Assembly: GCA_028753945.1 (NCBI GenBank)
Contig: JAPNXP010000013.1
Location: forward strand, 2,108,001 to 2,172,000
Direction of reading: 5' to 3'
DNA: 64,000 bases
DNA from: Hexactinellida sp. DTS-2022
Taxonomy: Eukaryota > Porifera > Hexactinellida
Shown one piece after another: positions 41,360 through 50,491 of the stretch. Position 1 is the first letter of the stretch; each line of letters begins with the position of its first letter. The translations under genes were made by a program, and so were the position numbers. The notes beneath the pieces are model-generated. The model did not search any database. It worked only from the letters and a program-made list of their open reading frames with translations, and was not told the origin of the DNA.

Positions 41360-42665
41360 CAGGGCCGGATTAACCCATGGGCAACCGGGGCAACTGCCCT
41401 GGACCACCAAAGGGCCTCCACCACCAAAGGGCCTCCACCACCAAAGGACTTCCACCACCAAAGGGCCTCCACCACCAAAGGGCCTCCACCACCAAAGGAC
41501 TTCCACCACCAAAGGGCCTCCACCACCAAAGGGCCTCAACCACCAAAGGACTTCCACCACCAAAGGGCCTCCACCACCAAAGGGCCTCAACCACCAAAGT
41601 TGTACTTCATTTTTCACTGGACAATTATAGTGGAAGGCAGGGGCGTAGGGCCCCAAGCCAAGGTGGGGGCTCCATAACTTCAGCTTCGACGAGTTTATAA
41701 TAATCCAACTAAGTTCCATTGGAGTCGTAAATACGAAGGATGGACCTTCGGGCCGTTCGGATAATGGATTATAGTCCGTCCATTTGCGACATTGATGAAG
41801 GCTGGCTGTTTGGGCCTCCAGGCAAATAAAATCCTGGGCCTTATTTCGATATACTTTTTTGGTAGGTGTATTATCATTAATAATTGCCACTGTACAGGGA
41901 TTTAGCTCTTTTTGCTGTTCTATACAGGCGTGCAGGGATTTAGTAAATTTGTCAGGGGTTTTTATTTTGGACAAAATTACTGATTGTGAGTCATTTGCAA
42001 AGAGATTAACTTGATTTATGTCAACCTTAATAAATATAAATAGCATTAATGTATTTCTTGCCATTATGTCTGCATTGAGAACATTAATACAATGTCATAG
42101 CGTAATTCCTCTTTGTATAAGTGTAAAGAGATTCCTAAGATGAGCGAGCGAGAAAACCTTTTAGAGTTTCCCATAGATTTTTGCATACTGAATAGTTGGC
42201 AGGTATGAATTTACACGCAGTTTACCCTGACTTAGGGTAAAGTTCGGGCAAAATTCGGGTAACTGGGTTGCCCCTCTGTTACTCCCGTACATTTCAGGGT
42301 CCCCGGGTGGTTTACGACTCCTATGAACAAGGCAAATGATTACTAAATAACCTAATCATTAATAAAATGACGGAAATATCTATCTAAACAAAAATACAAA
42401 AATTAGCGCATATTTAGACTATTAATCAAAAAAATCTAATTGATCATTCTAACTTTTTCTACCCTTTCTAACTTTCCCCCCTAACTTAACTATTATTTCC
42501 TTCCTTATTTCTACACTATTTCCTCCGACGAGCACCAGTGGAGCACCAAATGGGGGCTCCATGGAGCCCCTGGAGCTCCCATCAAATAAGCGCCTGGTGG
42601 AAGGAGATAGGGGCCTCCACATTACTTGTTGCCCCAGGGCCTCCACCTCTGTTAATCCGGCCCTG
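41360..42665. mobile_element. hAT element CAGGGCCGGATTAAC with minisatellite, TSD CGTGCCAT
   Basis: Ends CAGGGCCGGATTAACCC and GTTAATCCGGCCCTG; exact CGTGCCAT at 41352-41359 and 42666-42673. 1,306 bp. The 41402-41600 array and the TTACCCTG/GGTAAAGTTCGG region are inside. No transposase is recognised. Removing it restores a continuous P-like frame. Confidence 0.92.
41402..41600 (+). repeat. 17-bp minisatellite CCACCACCAAAGGGCCT with 51-bp higher-order unit
   Basis: Twelve or so 17-bp units, arranged as two GGGCCTC units and one GGACTTC unit per 51 bp. Since 51 is divisible by three, all frames on both strands stay open and give proline- or tryptophan-rich pseudo-peptides; these are artefacts. 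Confidence 0.9.
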
Positions 42666-43450
42666 CGTGCCATTGCTGACTTAAGCTCTGACCTACTATC
42701 AGCTGGATATCAGTATATACTAACAGGCAGGTTGCAAACCGATCCTCTTGAGAGGAGATTTTTTGATTACAGACAGATGAGCGGTGGTCGATTTCTGGTT
42801 AGTTTAACTGAAGTTATGCGCTCCGAATCTATAATTTCCTTAAAAATTATTCTTAAGAATGAATTGAGAGTAGAAGAACTAACCTCTTCTGAGGAATTGG
42901 ACGGCGAACAGGTCTCAAAATTCATATCAGAAGCTCGCTTTGAAGACCATGAGTCCATGACCATATTTTATTATCGAACGATACCGCAGAAGTTATCACT
43001 TATGTTGCAGGATATATTTCCTATTCTTTGCTAAAAAAGTTAGTTGTACTGAATGTGTCGGAAAGCTGAAGCAGGATCCTGTGACCAATAACTATGTACA
43101 ATCACTAAACCATGGCCTGACATTACCACCATCTGCTCTCAACCATTACACTTACACTGCTTTCGCTATATTGGACACTTATTAATCTCAAATTCGAAGT
43201 TTTAAAGTTCTATGGAAAATATTGGGTCACAGGTTGCTCAATGAAATCTCGCAGAATTGGGATGCTCATTTTATTTGCTCTGCACACTCAAGTAAAATTT
43301 CGCTCGATGATTAACTATCTCTAACATTTACTTCTCCAATCTAGCAAGGTGTCTCTCTGAAACCACGCGAAAAAAACAAATGGACGCTAAAATAAAGGAT
43401 GATGAATTGAAGCAATTCAAGACCGACAGCGAATTATTTACAAAATTCAC

Positions 43451-43640
43451 CACAATTAATATAAATTCGTTAGTTCATGTGGTAATGTTGCTATTATAAA
43501 CTTCGAAGTGAGTAATTTAACATAAGTAAGGATATCATTAAAATATCAACTGGCCTTCTATTTTTGGCCTTATATTCGGTAAGTTGCACAGCTATATATA
43601 CTATATAGTAGGCTATGCGTGTACACAGTTTAGGCCATAT
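43451..43640 (+). repeat. Right terminal region of P-like lineage 2
   Basis: GGTAAGTTGCACAGCTATAT followed by TATAGTAGGCTATG at about 43575-43620 mirrors the left terminus at 24250-24281 (inverse). The terminal CATAGCCTACT is shared with lineage 1. Confidence 0.6.
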
Positions 43641-43756
43641 AAAATAAACAAGTTAGTTATCAACCCCGTCGTCCAAATTTCCGGATATATTTTATTATTA
43701 TCTTATGAACATAGGTGTACAAAATATTAGCTATAAACTTTGTCTATAAATTTTTA

Positions 43757-43832
43757 GTGTGCTTCTTCTAGTAAAAACGTTATAGTAGGGTCCTACTATA
43801 GTTTTATACTATAAGTGCACACTATTGAATTT
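43757..43832. mobile_element. Tiny 75-bp MITE-like element
   Basis: TTAGTGTGCTTCTTCTAGT ... ATAAGTGCACACTATT; a second copy sits inside the hAT at 44379-44452. Its ends TAGTGTGC and GTGCACACTA are inverse-like with AATAGTGTAC-type flanks. GTAGGGTCCTAC in the centre is a palindrome. Confidence 0.5.
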
Positions 43833-44181
43833 ACCTCTGTCGGACTTCCGGCCGTACGCGATGGCCTGACTAAACCATTAGGGATAGAGATTTAAAATTT
43901 GGACAGTAGATATAAAATTTCCTGGAGATGATCACCTCGAAGCCCGATTTCTCAATTTCTCTTTTGTTCGTCAGTTATATCGAAATTTGTATTCTGGTCC
44001 TTTGACTCTTTAATAATTCGAATTAGTTATTGAAAATATAGAGGTTGTATTCTCCTAGGGATGTTCTTTCTATATATCAATTAAAATTATTAGGTCGCTA
44101 ATCAATTCTACGTTTCAATGGTTTCATTAACGATTATTTACATAAATCAGCCATCTTCTCCATATTATAATTACTCTATAG

Positions 44182-44628
44182 CAGTGGCGGCTTTAGAGGG
44201 GGCGCAGCTGCGCCCCCTGATCAAAATCCTGCGCTCCCTACAGGGGGCGCAGGAATTTAAGCAATAGTTATGTGAAAATTTGTGATTTCACTTCTATGTA
44301 TCTCTGTTTAGAAAAAATTTCTTAATTAATCACAAAATAATAGTACTAAAGTTTCATATACTAATATAGTACACTTTTTTAGTGTGCTTCTTCTAATAAA
44401 AAACTTTATAGTAGATTCTACTATAGTTATATACCATAAGTGTACACTATTAATAACAACTAATAACAACACAAAATACTATAAAATCATAAAATCAACA
44501 CAAGTTTATAAAATCATGAAATAGAATAAACTAACACATTTTTTATTTTCTTCTACTTAATGCAAAATCCTGAAAATATTCTGCGACCCCTATGCGCCCC
44601 CTAGTGAAAATACCTAGCGCCGCCCCTG
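44182..44628. mobile_element. hAT element, TSD CTCTATAG
   Basis: Left end CAGTGGCGGCTTTAGAGGGG, right end CTAGCGCCGCCCCTG; exact CTCTATAG at 44174-44181 and 44629-44636. GGGGGCGCAGCTGCGCCCCC near the left end is a perfect 20-bp palindrome. Contains a copy of the tiny MITE. Confidence 0.92.
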
Positions 44629-44636
44629 CTCTATAG

Positions 44637-45537
44637 TATACTGAATACAATAGAACATATAACATAAGCCTACTACTATCTGCCAGATAATGACTGTTAT
44701 TGATTGGTTTGTAAGTGAATATGTGTTTCATACAAGTGCAATGAAAACACTTGGAAGTTGGAACATTTTACAAGTTGATGATGATGTCAATTATATTATT
44801 CAAAATAGTAATGTAAATACTACACGTATCCTAATTTCTATTTGTAATAATTTTAATTAATCTTTAATTAATTTAAACATTTGAAGTCTTCACAATTTAA
44901 ACAATAATTAAATTATATTACACTAAGATAAATGAAATTTGAATATTGAAATTCTACTTAAATTAAACATTGGGGAAGTGCAATCAGAAGGAGCACACTC
45001 CCATCCCGTCTTGTGAGGGTTTTTTTTATGTATCTTTTTAGAGCATTATTTAATTATGTAAGTATTGTCATGTGTTTTTATAATTTAAATTTCTATATAT
45101 GTAAAGGTATTTTTATAATCACTATTGGTTCGTCGATATTCATTCGAATTTTATTGTCTCCTCTATCTCTTGCATAATAATGGAATATGATATTTATTAC
45201 ATCGGATCTTTTCAAATAGAATCGGTATGAAGCCAATCTGGTATGACATATTTACAATGTGTTATATATCAAAATGTAAATATCTGCTGAGTTGGAAACT
45301 CACCCCAACACATTATATCCTTAGCATTAGCATGACACATTAATTTGGTTAAATTCACATAAGCAATAAATAAAAACTAATGGTGTTCTACTCAAGTATG
45401 ATATTTATCGGTGAACATTATTTCCCGTGAAATGATCTTGTAATCAGTGATTCTAGAAATCTAGTTGATTCTATAACCAGCTCCATTTATAACCTATTCC
45501 CATCCATATTACCCCTATAATCTTAGAGAAATATATT
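44637..45537. other. Intergenic sequence upstream of the TMEM62 homologue
   Basis: 900 bp of AT-rich sequence with no recognised element or frame. Any promoter of the TMEM62 gene should be in its distal part; I see no certain TATA box among the many AT-runs. Confidence 0.4.
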
Positions 45538-45564
45538 ACTTGCTCTTATAACGGGTATCCACTG
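45538..45564. repeat. Tigger-type MITE terminus just before the TMEM62 start codon
   Basis: CTTATAACGGGTATCCACTG followed by TA is the inverse of the CAGTGGATGCCGGTTATAAG family end. It lies 25 bp before the ATG, so the 5' untranslated region or the core promoter of the gene probably contains it. The other end of this copy was not found. Confidence 0.6.
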
Positions 45565-45589
45565 TATTTTATCAAAAATGTAGATAAAT

Positions 45590-47458
45590 ATGTTAAATTA
45601 CTCCAAATATTTCCTGTTTTTTTATTTTGTAATACTTCTACTTCTACTTACACTATTTTTTGGAATGCACATCTATGTCACTGTTCCAAGAAACCCCACT
45701 TTACAAATTCGATCAAATGATCTAAATATTGTTCCAGCTGACAAATTAGAAAATATATTTTGGTTTGTACAGCTATCTGACATTCATATTAGTGCACATC
45801 ATGATTCAAACATAGTCAGTGATTTGAAAGACTTCATTTATTCTATTATATCTATAATAAATCCTTCACTTGTGCTTGCAACTGGTGACTTGGTTGATGC
45901 TAAGAGTAAAGATGGTTTCTCTACTCATCAGAATACAGAAGAGTGGAAGATATATTACTCTATACTAAAAGAAACTAAAATCGAAGAGAAAATACCATGG
46001 CTCGATCTTAGAGGTAACCACGATTGTTTCGATGTTGTAAGTGCCAAACATGAATCTAACCGATTTTCTAATTACTCTGCAATGGGCAAGAAACATAAGT
46101 TAAAATCTTATATGTATGTACATAGACCAAATTACGGAACGTATTCATTTATTGGGATTGACGCATGCCCTGAACCGGGGCTAAAAAGACCTTTCAATTT
46201 TTTTGGGATTTTAACTGATCGAGATATTGCTGAACTGAAACTTATGGCACAAGAAACTATCACCCATAATTTTACGATTTGGTTTGCACACTATCCTACG
46301 TCAACACTAGCTATTTATTATGATACAACTCTAAAACCAGCTTTAAAATCTTCGAACAGCTTAGCTTATCTTTGTGGACATCTGCATCACTTGGGTGGTA
46401 TTTCTTACACAATGTATTCAAGGCAACCTGATGGACACTTGGAATTAGAGTTAGCAGATTGGAAAGTGAACAGGAGATACAGGATAATGGCTATTGATCA
46501 TGATCTAGCATCGTTTGTGGACACCAACTATTTGAAATGGCCTGTGATTTTGGTAACAAATCCCAAAGAAGCTAGTTTAAGTGTACCTATTGTTGAACCT
46601 TTGACAAGAATGAAGTATTCTACTCACATTAGAATACTAATTTTTTCTCCACATTTTATAGATAGTGTTACAGCTCGAGTTGACGGAATAGAATTGAAGG
46701 AGTTATTTCGACATATTCAAGGTCCCCTGTACGTGATTAAATGGCACCCTAGTCACTATTTTAATGGTTTACATACTTTGCAGATAGAAGTAAATAGCAC
46801 TGGGTTAATCACAAGTAAGACTTCTTCCTTTTCCCTAGATGGGCAGGTACCTTTATATTCCATTATATCGAATTACATCCTTTTCTCACATCCTCCATCG
46901 ATTATTTTCTATCTTTACTATGTTTTTTGGTTTATTTACATAATTTTGATCCTACTTTCATTATTTGCCCCTCCCCAATTAGAAGTTTACTTTGAAATTT
47001 TTCATTGGACAAGACCATTGAAGAAATATACTAATCTTAAAATAATGTGGTTTATTGCCAATATATATCCAATATTAGGGCCTTGGTGTATTGGTATCGT
47101 AAGTTCGCATTATTCTTTTGGAATTATATATTTATATGGGATACAATTGCCATCTGGCTTTATTCCTTTATATTACATGTATGGTATTGCATTAGAACAG
47201 CTTTTGACATTCAATATTCCTTGTACTTTCATTCTAATTGTTACGGCTTGGGGAAACAAGATTAAAAAAAGATGTAGACACATATCTTACTTGGTATTTT
47301 ATGTCATTATTATTTATCATTTGAAGAGGTGCTATCAATTTATGAGGTGGTTAGGTATCATTGGTTGTATAATCAACCCCCCAATTACCTGGATGTTACT
47401 TATATTTCTATATTCATATTCTACTATTGCCAAGAAAAGTGCCAAGCAAACAGTCTAG
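45590..47458 (+). CDS. TMEM62: TMEM62-like transmembrane metallophosphoesterase, intronless
   Basis: The 622-residue frame is the length of the TMEM62 family (about 640 in mammals), proteins of unknown substrate with a calcineurin-like phosphoesterase domain and a C-terminal membrane region. Residues 8-26 form a hydrophobic N-terminal membrane anchor. The metal-ligand motifs are all present: QLSDIHIS (61-68), TGDLVD (98-103), RGNHD (141-145), FAHYP (232-236) and CGHLHH (262-267), so two-metal catalysis is possible. From about residue 435 to the end there are six or so hydrophobic segments. The ATG at 45590 has A at -3; an upstream ATG at 45578 is closed at once by TAG. There is no stop, frameshift or splice site inside. 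An uninterrupted frame of this size in a TE graveyard implies selection. Orthologues usually have introns in vertebrates, so it may be an old retrocopy or the lineage has lost introns; no poly-A tract or target duplication is visible. Confidence 0.92.
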   Translation: MLNYSKYFLFFYFVILLLLLTLFFGMHIYVTVPRNPTLQIRSNDLNIVPADKLENIFWFVQLSDIHISAHHDSNIVSDLKDFIYSIISIINPSLVLATGDLVDAKSKDGFSTHQNTEEWKIYYSILKETKIEEKIPWLDLRGNHDCFDVVSAKHESNRFSNYSAMGKKHKLKSYMYVHRPNYGTYSFIGIDACPEPGLKRPFNFFGILTDRDIAELKLMAQETITHNFTIWFAHYPTSTLAIYYDTTLKPALKSSNSLAYLCGHLHHLGGISYTMYSRQPDGHLELELADWKVNRRYRIMAIDHDLASFVDTNYLKWPVILVTNPKEASLSVPIVEPLTRMKYSTHIRILIFSPHFIDSVTARVDGIELKELFRHIQGPLYVIKWHPSHYFNGLHTLQIEVNSTGLITSKTSSFSLDGQVPLYSIISNYILFSHPPSIIFYLYYVFWFIYIILILLSLFAPPQLEVYFEIFHWTRPLKKYTNLKIMWFIANIYPILGPWCIGIVSSHYSFGIIYLYGIQLPSGFIPLYYMYGIALEQLLTFNIPCTFILIVTAWGNKIKKRCRHISYLVFYVIIIYHLKRCYQFMRWLGIIGCIINPPITWMLLIFLYSYSTIAKKSAKQTV

Positions 47459-47719
47459 TGATTAAATTCTTATATATCTACTTAGGGAATTATGAGTAAA
47501 CACTACTAAAATAATTCCAATCTTTATTAGGGTTATTTTTGGATGCCATCCAACCCTCAATTATTTGAACACCTGAAATACCATAAATATATTTAAGCAT
47601 TTTATTACGGTATTGTTAATTGATTAAAATACATTCAATTTATGTGAGATCTTAGAAGGAATAATAGATATTTTGATGAAGTTAGAAACAGTTTATTATA
47701 CAGCTGTTTGTAAATACGC
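47459..47719. other. 3' flank of the TMEM62 homologue
   Basis: AT-rich, with AATAAT and ATTAAA-type polyadenylation-like signals (for example GATTAAATTC right after the stop and GATTAAAATAC at 47621). No other feature. Confidence 0.4.
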
Positions 47720-48590
47720 TCCTAATCTTTGTATGATCCAATTTTCATACACCTAAATCACAAATTTGTGTTACGGTATGGGAGAAAATTCCAAATATTC
47801 CATCATATTTTTCAGTCTGTGCCCATTTATCTGAGATATGGAGACGTTTGGATTGCCGAAAGTGTCTCCTGTTCTTTAAACACTATTGAAATTTTCTCCA
47901 GCATCTCTAACGTGGGGACACTTAGTAAATATGTCCCATCTTCCTTATGCAACATATTTCAGTATGTATCCACTTATCTGGGATATGGAGAGGGTAGGAT
48001 TACCGAAAAGTCTCTTTATCTTTAAACTTATTTTGGTAGTATCTCCAATATGGTTCATGAATTTAACACGTTTCTTTATTTTAATACAGTACACGCACGT
48101 TTAGCCTGCTTGAGATTACGCGGTTCTTCCCACTTATCAAATATATAATATAGCAGACATATGTTTTACCGAACATTGTTTTAAACAACTCTCAGTATCT
48201 CAAATATGTGGACATTTAGTAAACATGTTTCCTTATGTCAAATCCTTAAATGTATGTCCACTTATCTAAGATATGGAGACACTTGGGTTACCATACAAGT
48301 CTCCTTTATTTCGATATTTTCAAGTATCTCCCAGTTTCTCGAATATTAGAACATGTACTAAACAATTCTCCATCATTAGCAGCATTTTATATTTATGCCC
48401 TTTATCTAAGATATGGAGACACTTGTTAACATATTCCCATATCTTATAAAATGAATCTCAAGTATCTGGCAATTTGGGGACATGTGCTCAACAATTCACC
48501 TTATCACTATACACTTGCTGTTGTATGTCCTTCGCCTAAGACATGGGACACTTGTTTTATACACTTAAGTTTAATTTCCTTTTTACAATT
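47720..48590 (+). repeat. Degenerate tandem array, unit about 130-150 bp
   Basis: The phrase ATTTATCTGAGATATGGAGAC recurs with changes near 47822, 47975, 48257, 48400 and 48528, and a second phrase GGACAYTTAGTAAAYATG near 47925, 48205, 48345 and 48475. The spacing shows about five old copies. No coding is supported; the ORFs here come from the repeats. Confidence 0.7.
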
Positions 48591-48667
48591 TCAAAATTTT
48601 GATCGGGACTATACTTTTAATGTAATAACGTTTAGAAGATACCTACGTCATTTGTCACCATGGGAGG

Positions 48668-49106
48668 CATAGGCGTAGAGTATGACGGGGCGGCCGGGGC
48701 ACGCCCCTTCAGCCCGTATGCATTACGGGGCGGAGGCCTCTTCGCACCGTCAGCTTCTGTTAAAGATTCCGGAAATATATAAATATCTACAGAGTATGAA
48801 ATCTTGACTATTTCAATCAAGAATAACTATACTTTCCGGATATTTTATCAATAATTTACTGTACGAGTATACCAATTGGGGAATCCCGCTTAACGACTAC
48901 CTCAGAATAACGATCATCCCGATATTGCTACTACTTAATATATTCTCGTTCAACCACTCATTAACATTAGTATTAATTGATTTTGGAATTACGACCACCC
49001 CGCTATTCAAAATTTTGGCCATTGTTTATGAACGAAAATTTATTTTCAAACACACAATCACGCCCCGTCAGCTTTTGGTAAAATAATTAATAACTCTACG
49101 CCTATG
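48668..49106. mobile_element. hAT element CATAGGCGTAGAG, TSD ATGGGAGG
   Basis: Ends CATAGGCGTAGAGTATGACG and ACTCTACGCCTATG are inverted repeats; exact ATGGGAGG at 48660-48667 and 49107-49114. CGGGGC-rich and TCAGCTTNTG motifs recur near both ends. A decayed Tigger-like stretch with AATCCCGCTTAACGAC is inside. Confidence 0.92.
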
Positions 49107-49235
49107 ATGGGAGGTCCATTCTTAAAAAGTGTTTTTAAGTAGCTATTAGCCGTTAATCATATATATTAAATTAGCGGCAATACTCTTAGTTTAAGATTTG
49201 CATAAGTGTTTTTAATTTGTTGGAATTTGATTAAT

Positions 49236-49343
49236 TATGCCTCCTAAAGAAACAGAGTGGCCCGCAAGCCCGCAGGCCGGAAAGCCAGACAGGAGTGTTT
49301 TAGATTGTCAAGAGGCCACAGTCCAACACCGTTTGCCCCTGTG
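49236..49343 (+). other. Possible small exon MPPKETEWPASPQ
   Basis: An ATG in the context AATTATGCC opens 35 codons (MPPKETEWPASPQAGKPDRS...) that run into CCCCTGTGAGT, a fair splice-donor sequence. GC content is higher than nearby. MULE-A is inserted 17 bp downstream. I do not recognise the peptide; it could be the first exon of a lost transposase gene. Confidence 0.3.
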
Positions 49344-49639
49344 AGTATACTATTATAAGGAATGGCGGACATTTCGTCGCGGGCAATTCGTCGCATGGAC
49401 ATTTCGTCGCATGGACACTTCGTCGCATGGACGTTTAGACTTTATCAGCATTAGTGCATAAATGGGTTAATTAACATATCAAGTAGTATACTGCAGTCTT
49501 AACTTAAAAGAATGAATTAATACAATTTAGAACTAGATTTATGTTTAATTAGAGACCATCAATGAATATCGTAGTAGATTATGATAATTATTATGAGAAT
49601 ACTTTAATGATTATGACGTTAATAGCTGATATAATTAAT

Positions 49640-50483
49640 TAAAATTGAAAATTAAAAACTATTCCACGTAAGTAGGAAAGCGTATCTCGGTTTTCGTAAT
49701 TCGAGACAATATTGAAGATTCTCTCGTTTCTCGTCTTGCTACTTTTTGAAATGCTTGAAATTTCCCCTGCTTCCCATTTAACTACATTTGCCTCTTGTAA
49801 TGATTGTTCCCTCTGCAAATGGCTCAAAAGTTTTATAAAACCCTGGTGGGGACAATTTACCCCGGACTTAAAGGCATTATGCCACCCTTCAACCGCGTTG
49901 TTGGTCCGTGCGGTCCTAGATATTACACGAACGAACATGTTCCAGATTCTTATTGGGTACGGTGGTGTCCTTCTACTTTGATCCGGGAGTCTTCTACCTA
50001 TGTAATTTATTTCAAAGTATTCCGCTATTTCTACTGCAATAAGAGGAAACTGAGCCATTAGTATGATGAAGCAGTTACATCACATTCTGGAATGAAGGAT
50101 AGAGCTGCTAACATTCTCATTTAGACAGCGAACTCTTCGTCATCCATATATTGAGTTGTAAGCCCTTTTGACTGAATTTGCCGGTAGAGGTTTTGTGACA
50201 AATGAAAAAAGCATCCGGTAATAACGGAAATACATTGATCTTCTAAAGCATTAATAATAGCTGCCTTTTCGAAGTCTACCATAATTGTTGTTGGGTTTAG
50301 ATCTGGTTCGAGTCTGGTTCGACAACCAATTTGCTAAAGAGTTTTCTGTATGCAATTTCACTCTTATTTGTCATTAGTGCATATATGCATGGAATTATAT
50401 ACCAATCCTTTTCACAATGAAGTGTATATAGCTGGAAAAACTGGCTTGGTACTACTTTAAATGTGCCATCCGCGAACCAACTG
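49640..50483 (-). pseudogene. MULE-A transposase, C-terminal part
   Basis: On the minus strand the frame resumes after MULE-B with SWFADGTFKVVPSQFFQLYT, the first catalytic Asp motif of MULE transposases, followed by IIPCIYALMTNKSEIAYRKL. Then come PTTIMVDFEKAAIINAL (second Asp), GCFFHLSQNLYRQI (the C-x2-H motif) and RTARTNNAVEGWHNAFK (catalytic Glu) at about 49910-49860. The last ORF (50058-49639) stays open to the end of the protein. Stops between 50330 and 50060 mean it is inactive, but all three acidic residues are kept, unlike in MULE-B and MULE-C. Confidence 0.82.
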
Positions 50484-50491
50484 TTTGAATC

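Larger units (their letters stand above)
40135..43450 (+). pseudogene. P-like (THAP9-type) transposase, lineage 2, copy D, with two hAT insertions
   Basis: After a TATTTTTCCAG acceptor the plus strand reads IPQFIFNLQDTVFNIPPGFV (split by the hAT at 40151-40910), HLHQVHTHDLTLNAHLKKAP and GNNEQSVPLALAVFEPTTTS, then INHW-type sequence KIDFLRAISDWLETWNSSQF (41243). After the hAT at 41360-42665 it continues IADLSSDLLSAGYQYILTGR and LQTDPLERRFFDYRQMSGGR (42735), then VAGYISYSLLKK and CTECVGKLKQ (43010-43070) with shifts. Target duplications show both insertions are precise. It is more complete and less decayed than copies A-C. The right terminus lies at about 43620. Several frameshifts make it inactive. 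Confidence 0.8.

Noticed and set aside
41241-41700. Proline/histidine-rich and tryptophan/glycine-rich repetitive ORFs on both strands
   Set aside because: They are translations of the 17-bp minisatellite in a hAT element and stay open only because the higher-order unit is 51 bp.
47047-48104. Small ORFs within and after the TMEM62 gene
   Set aside because: One is an out-of-frame shadow of the gene; the others derive from the degenerate tandem array.
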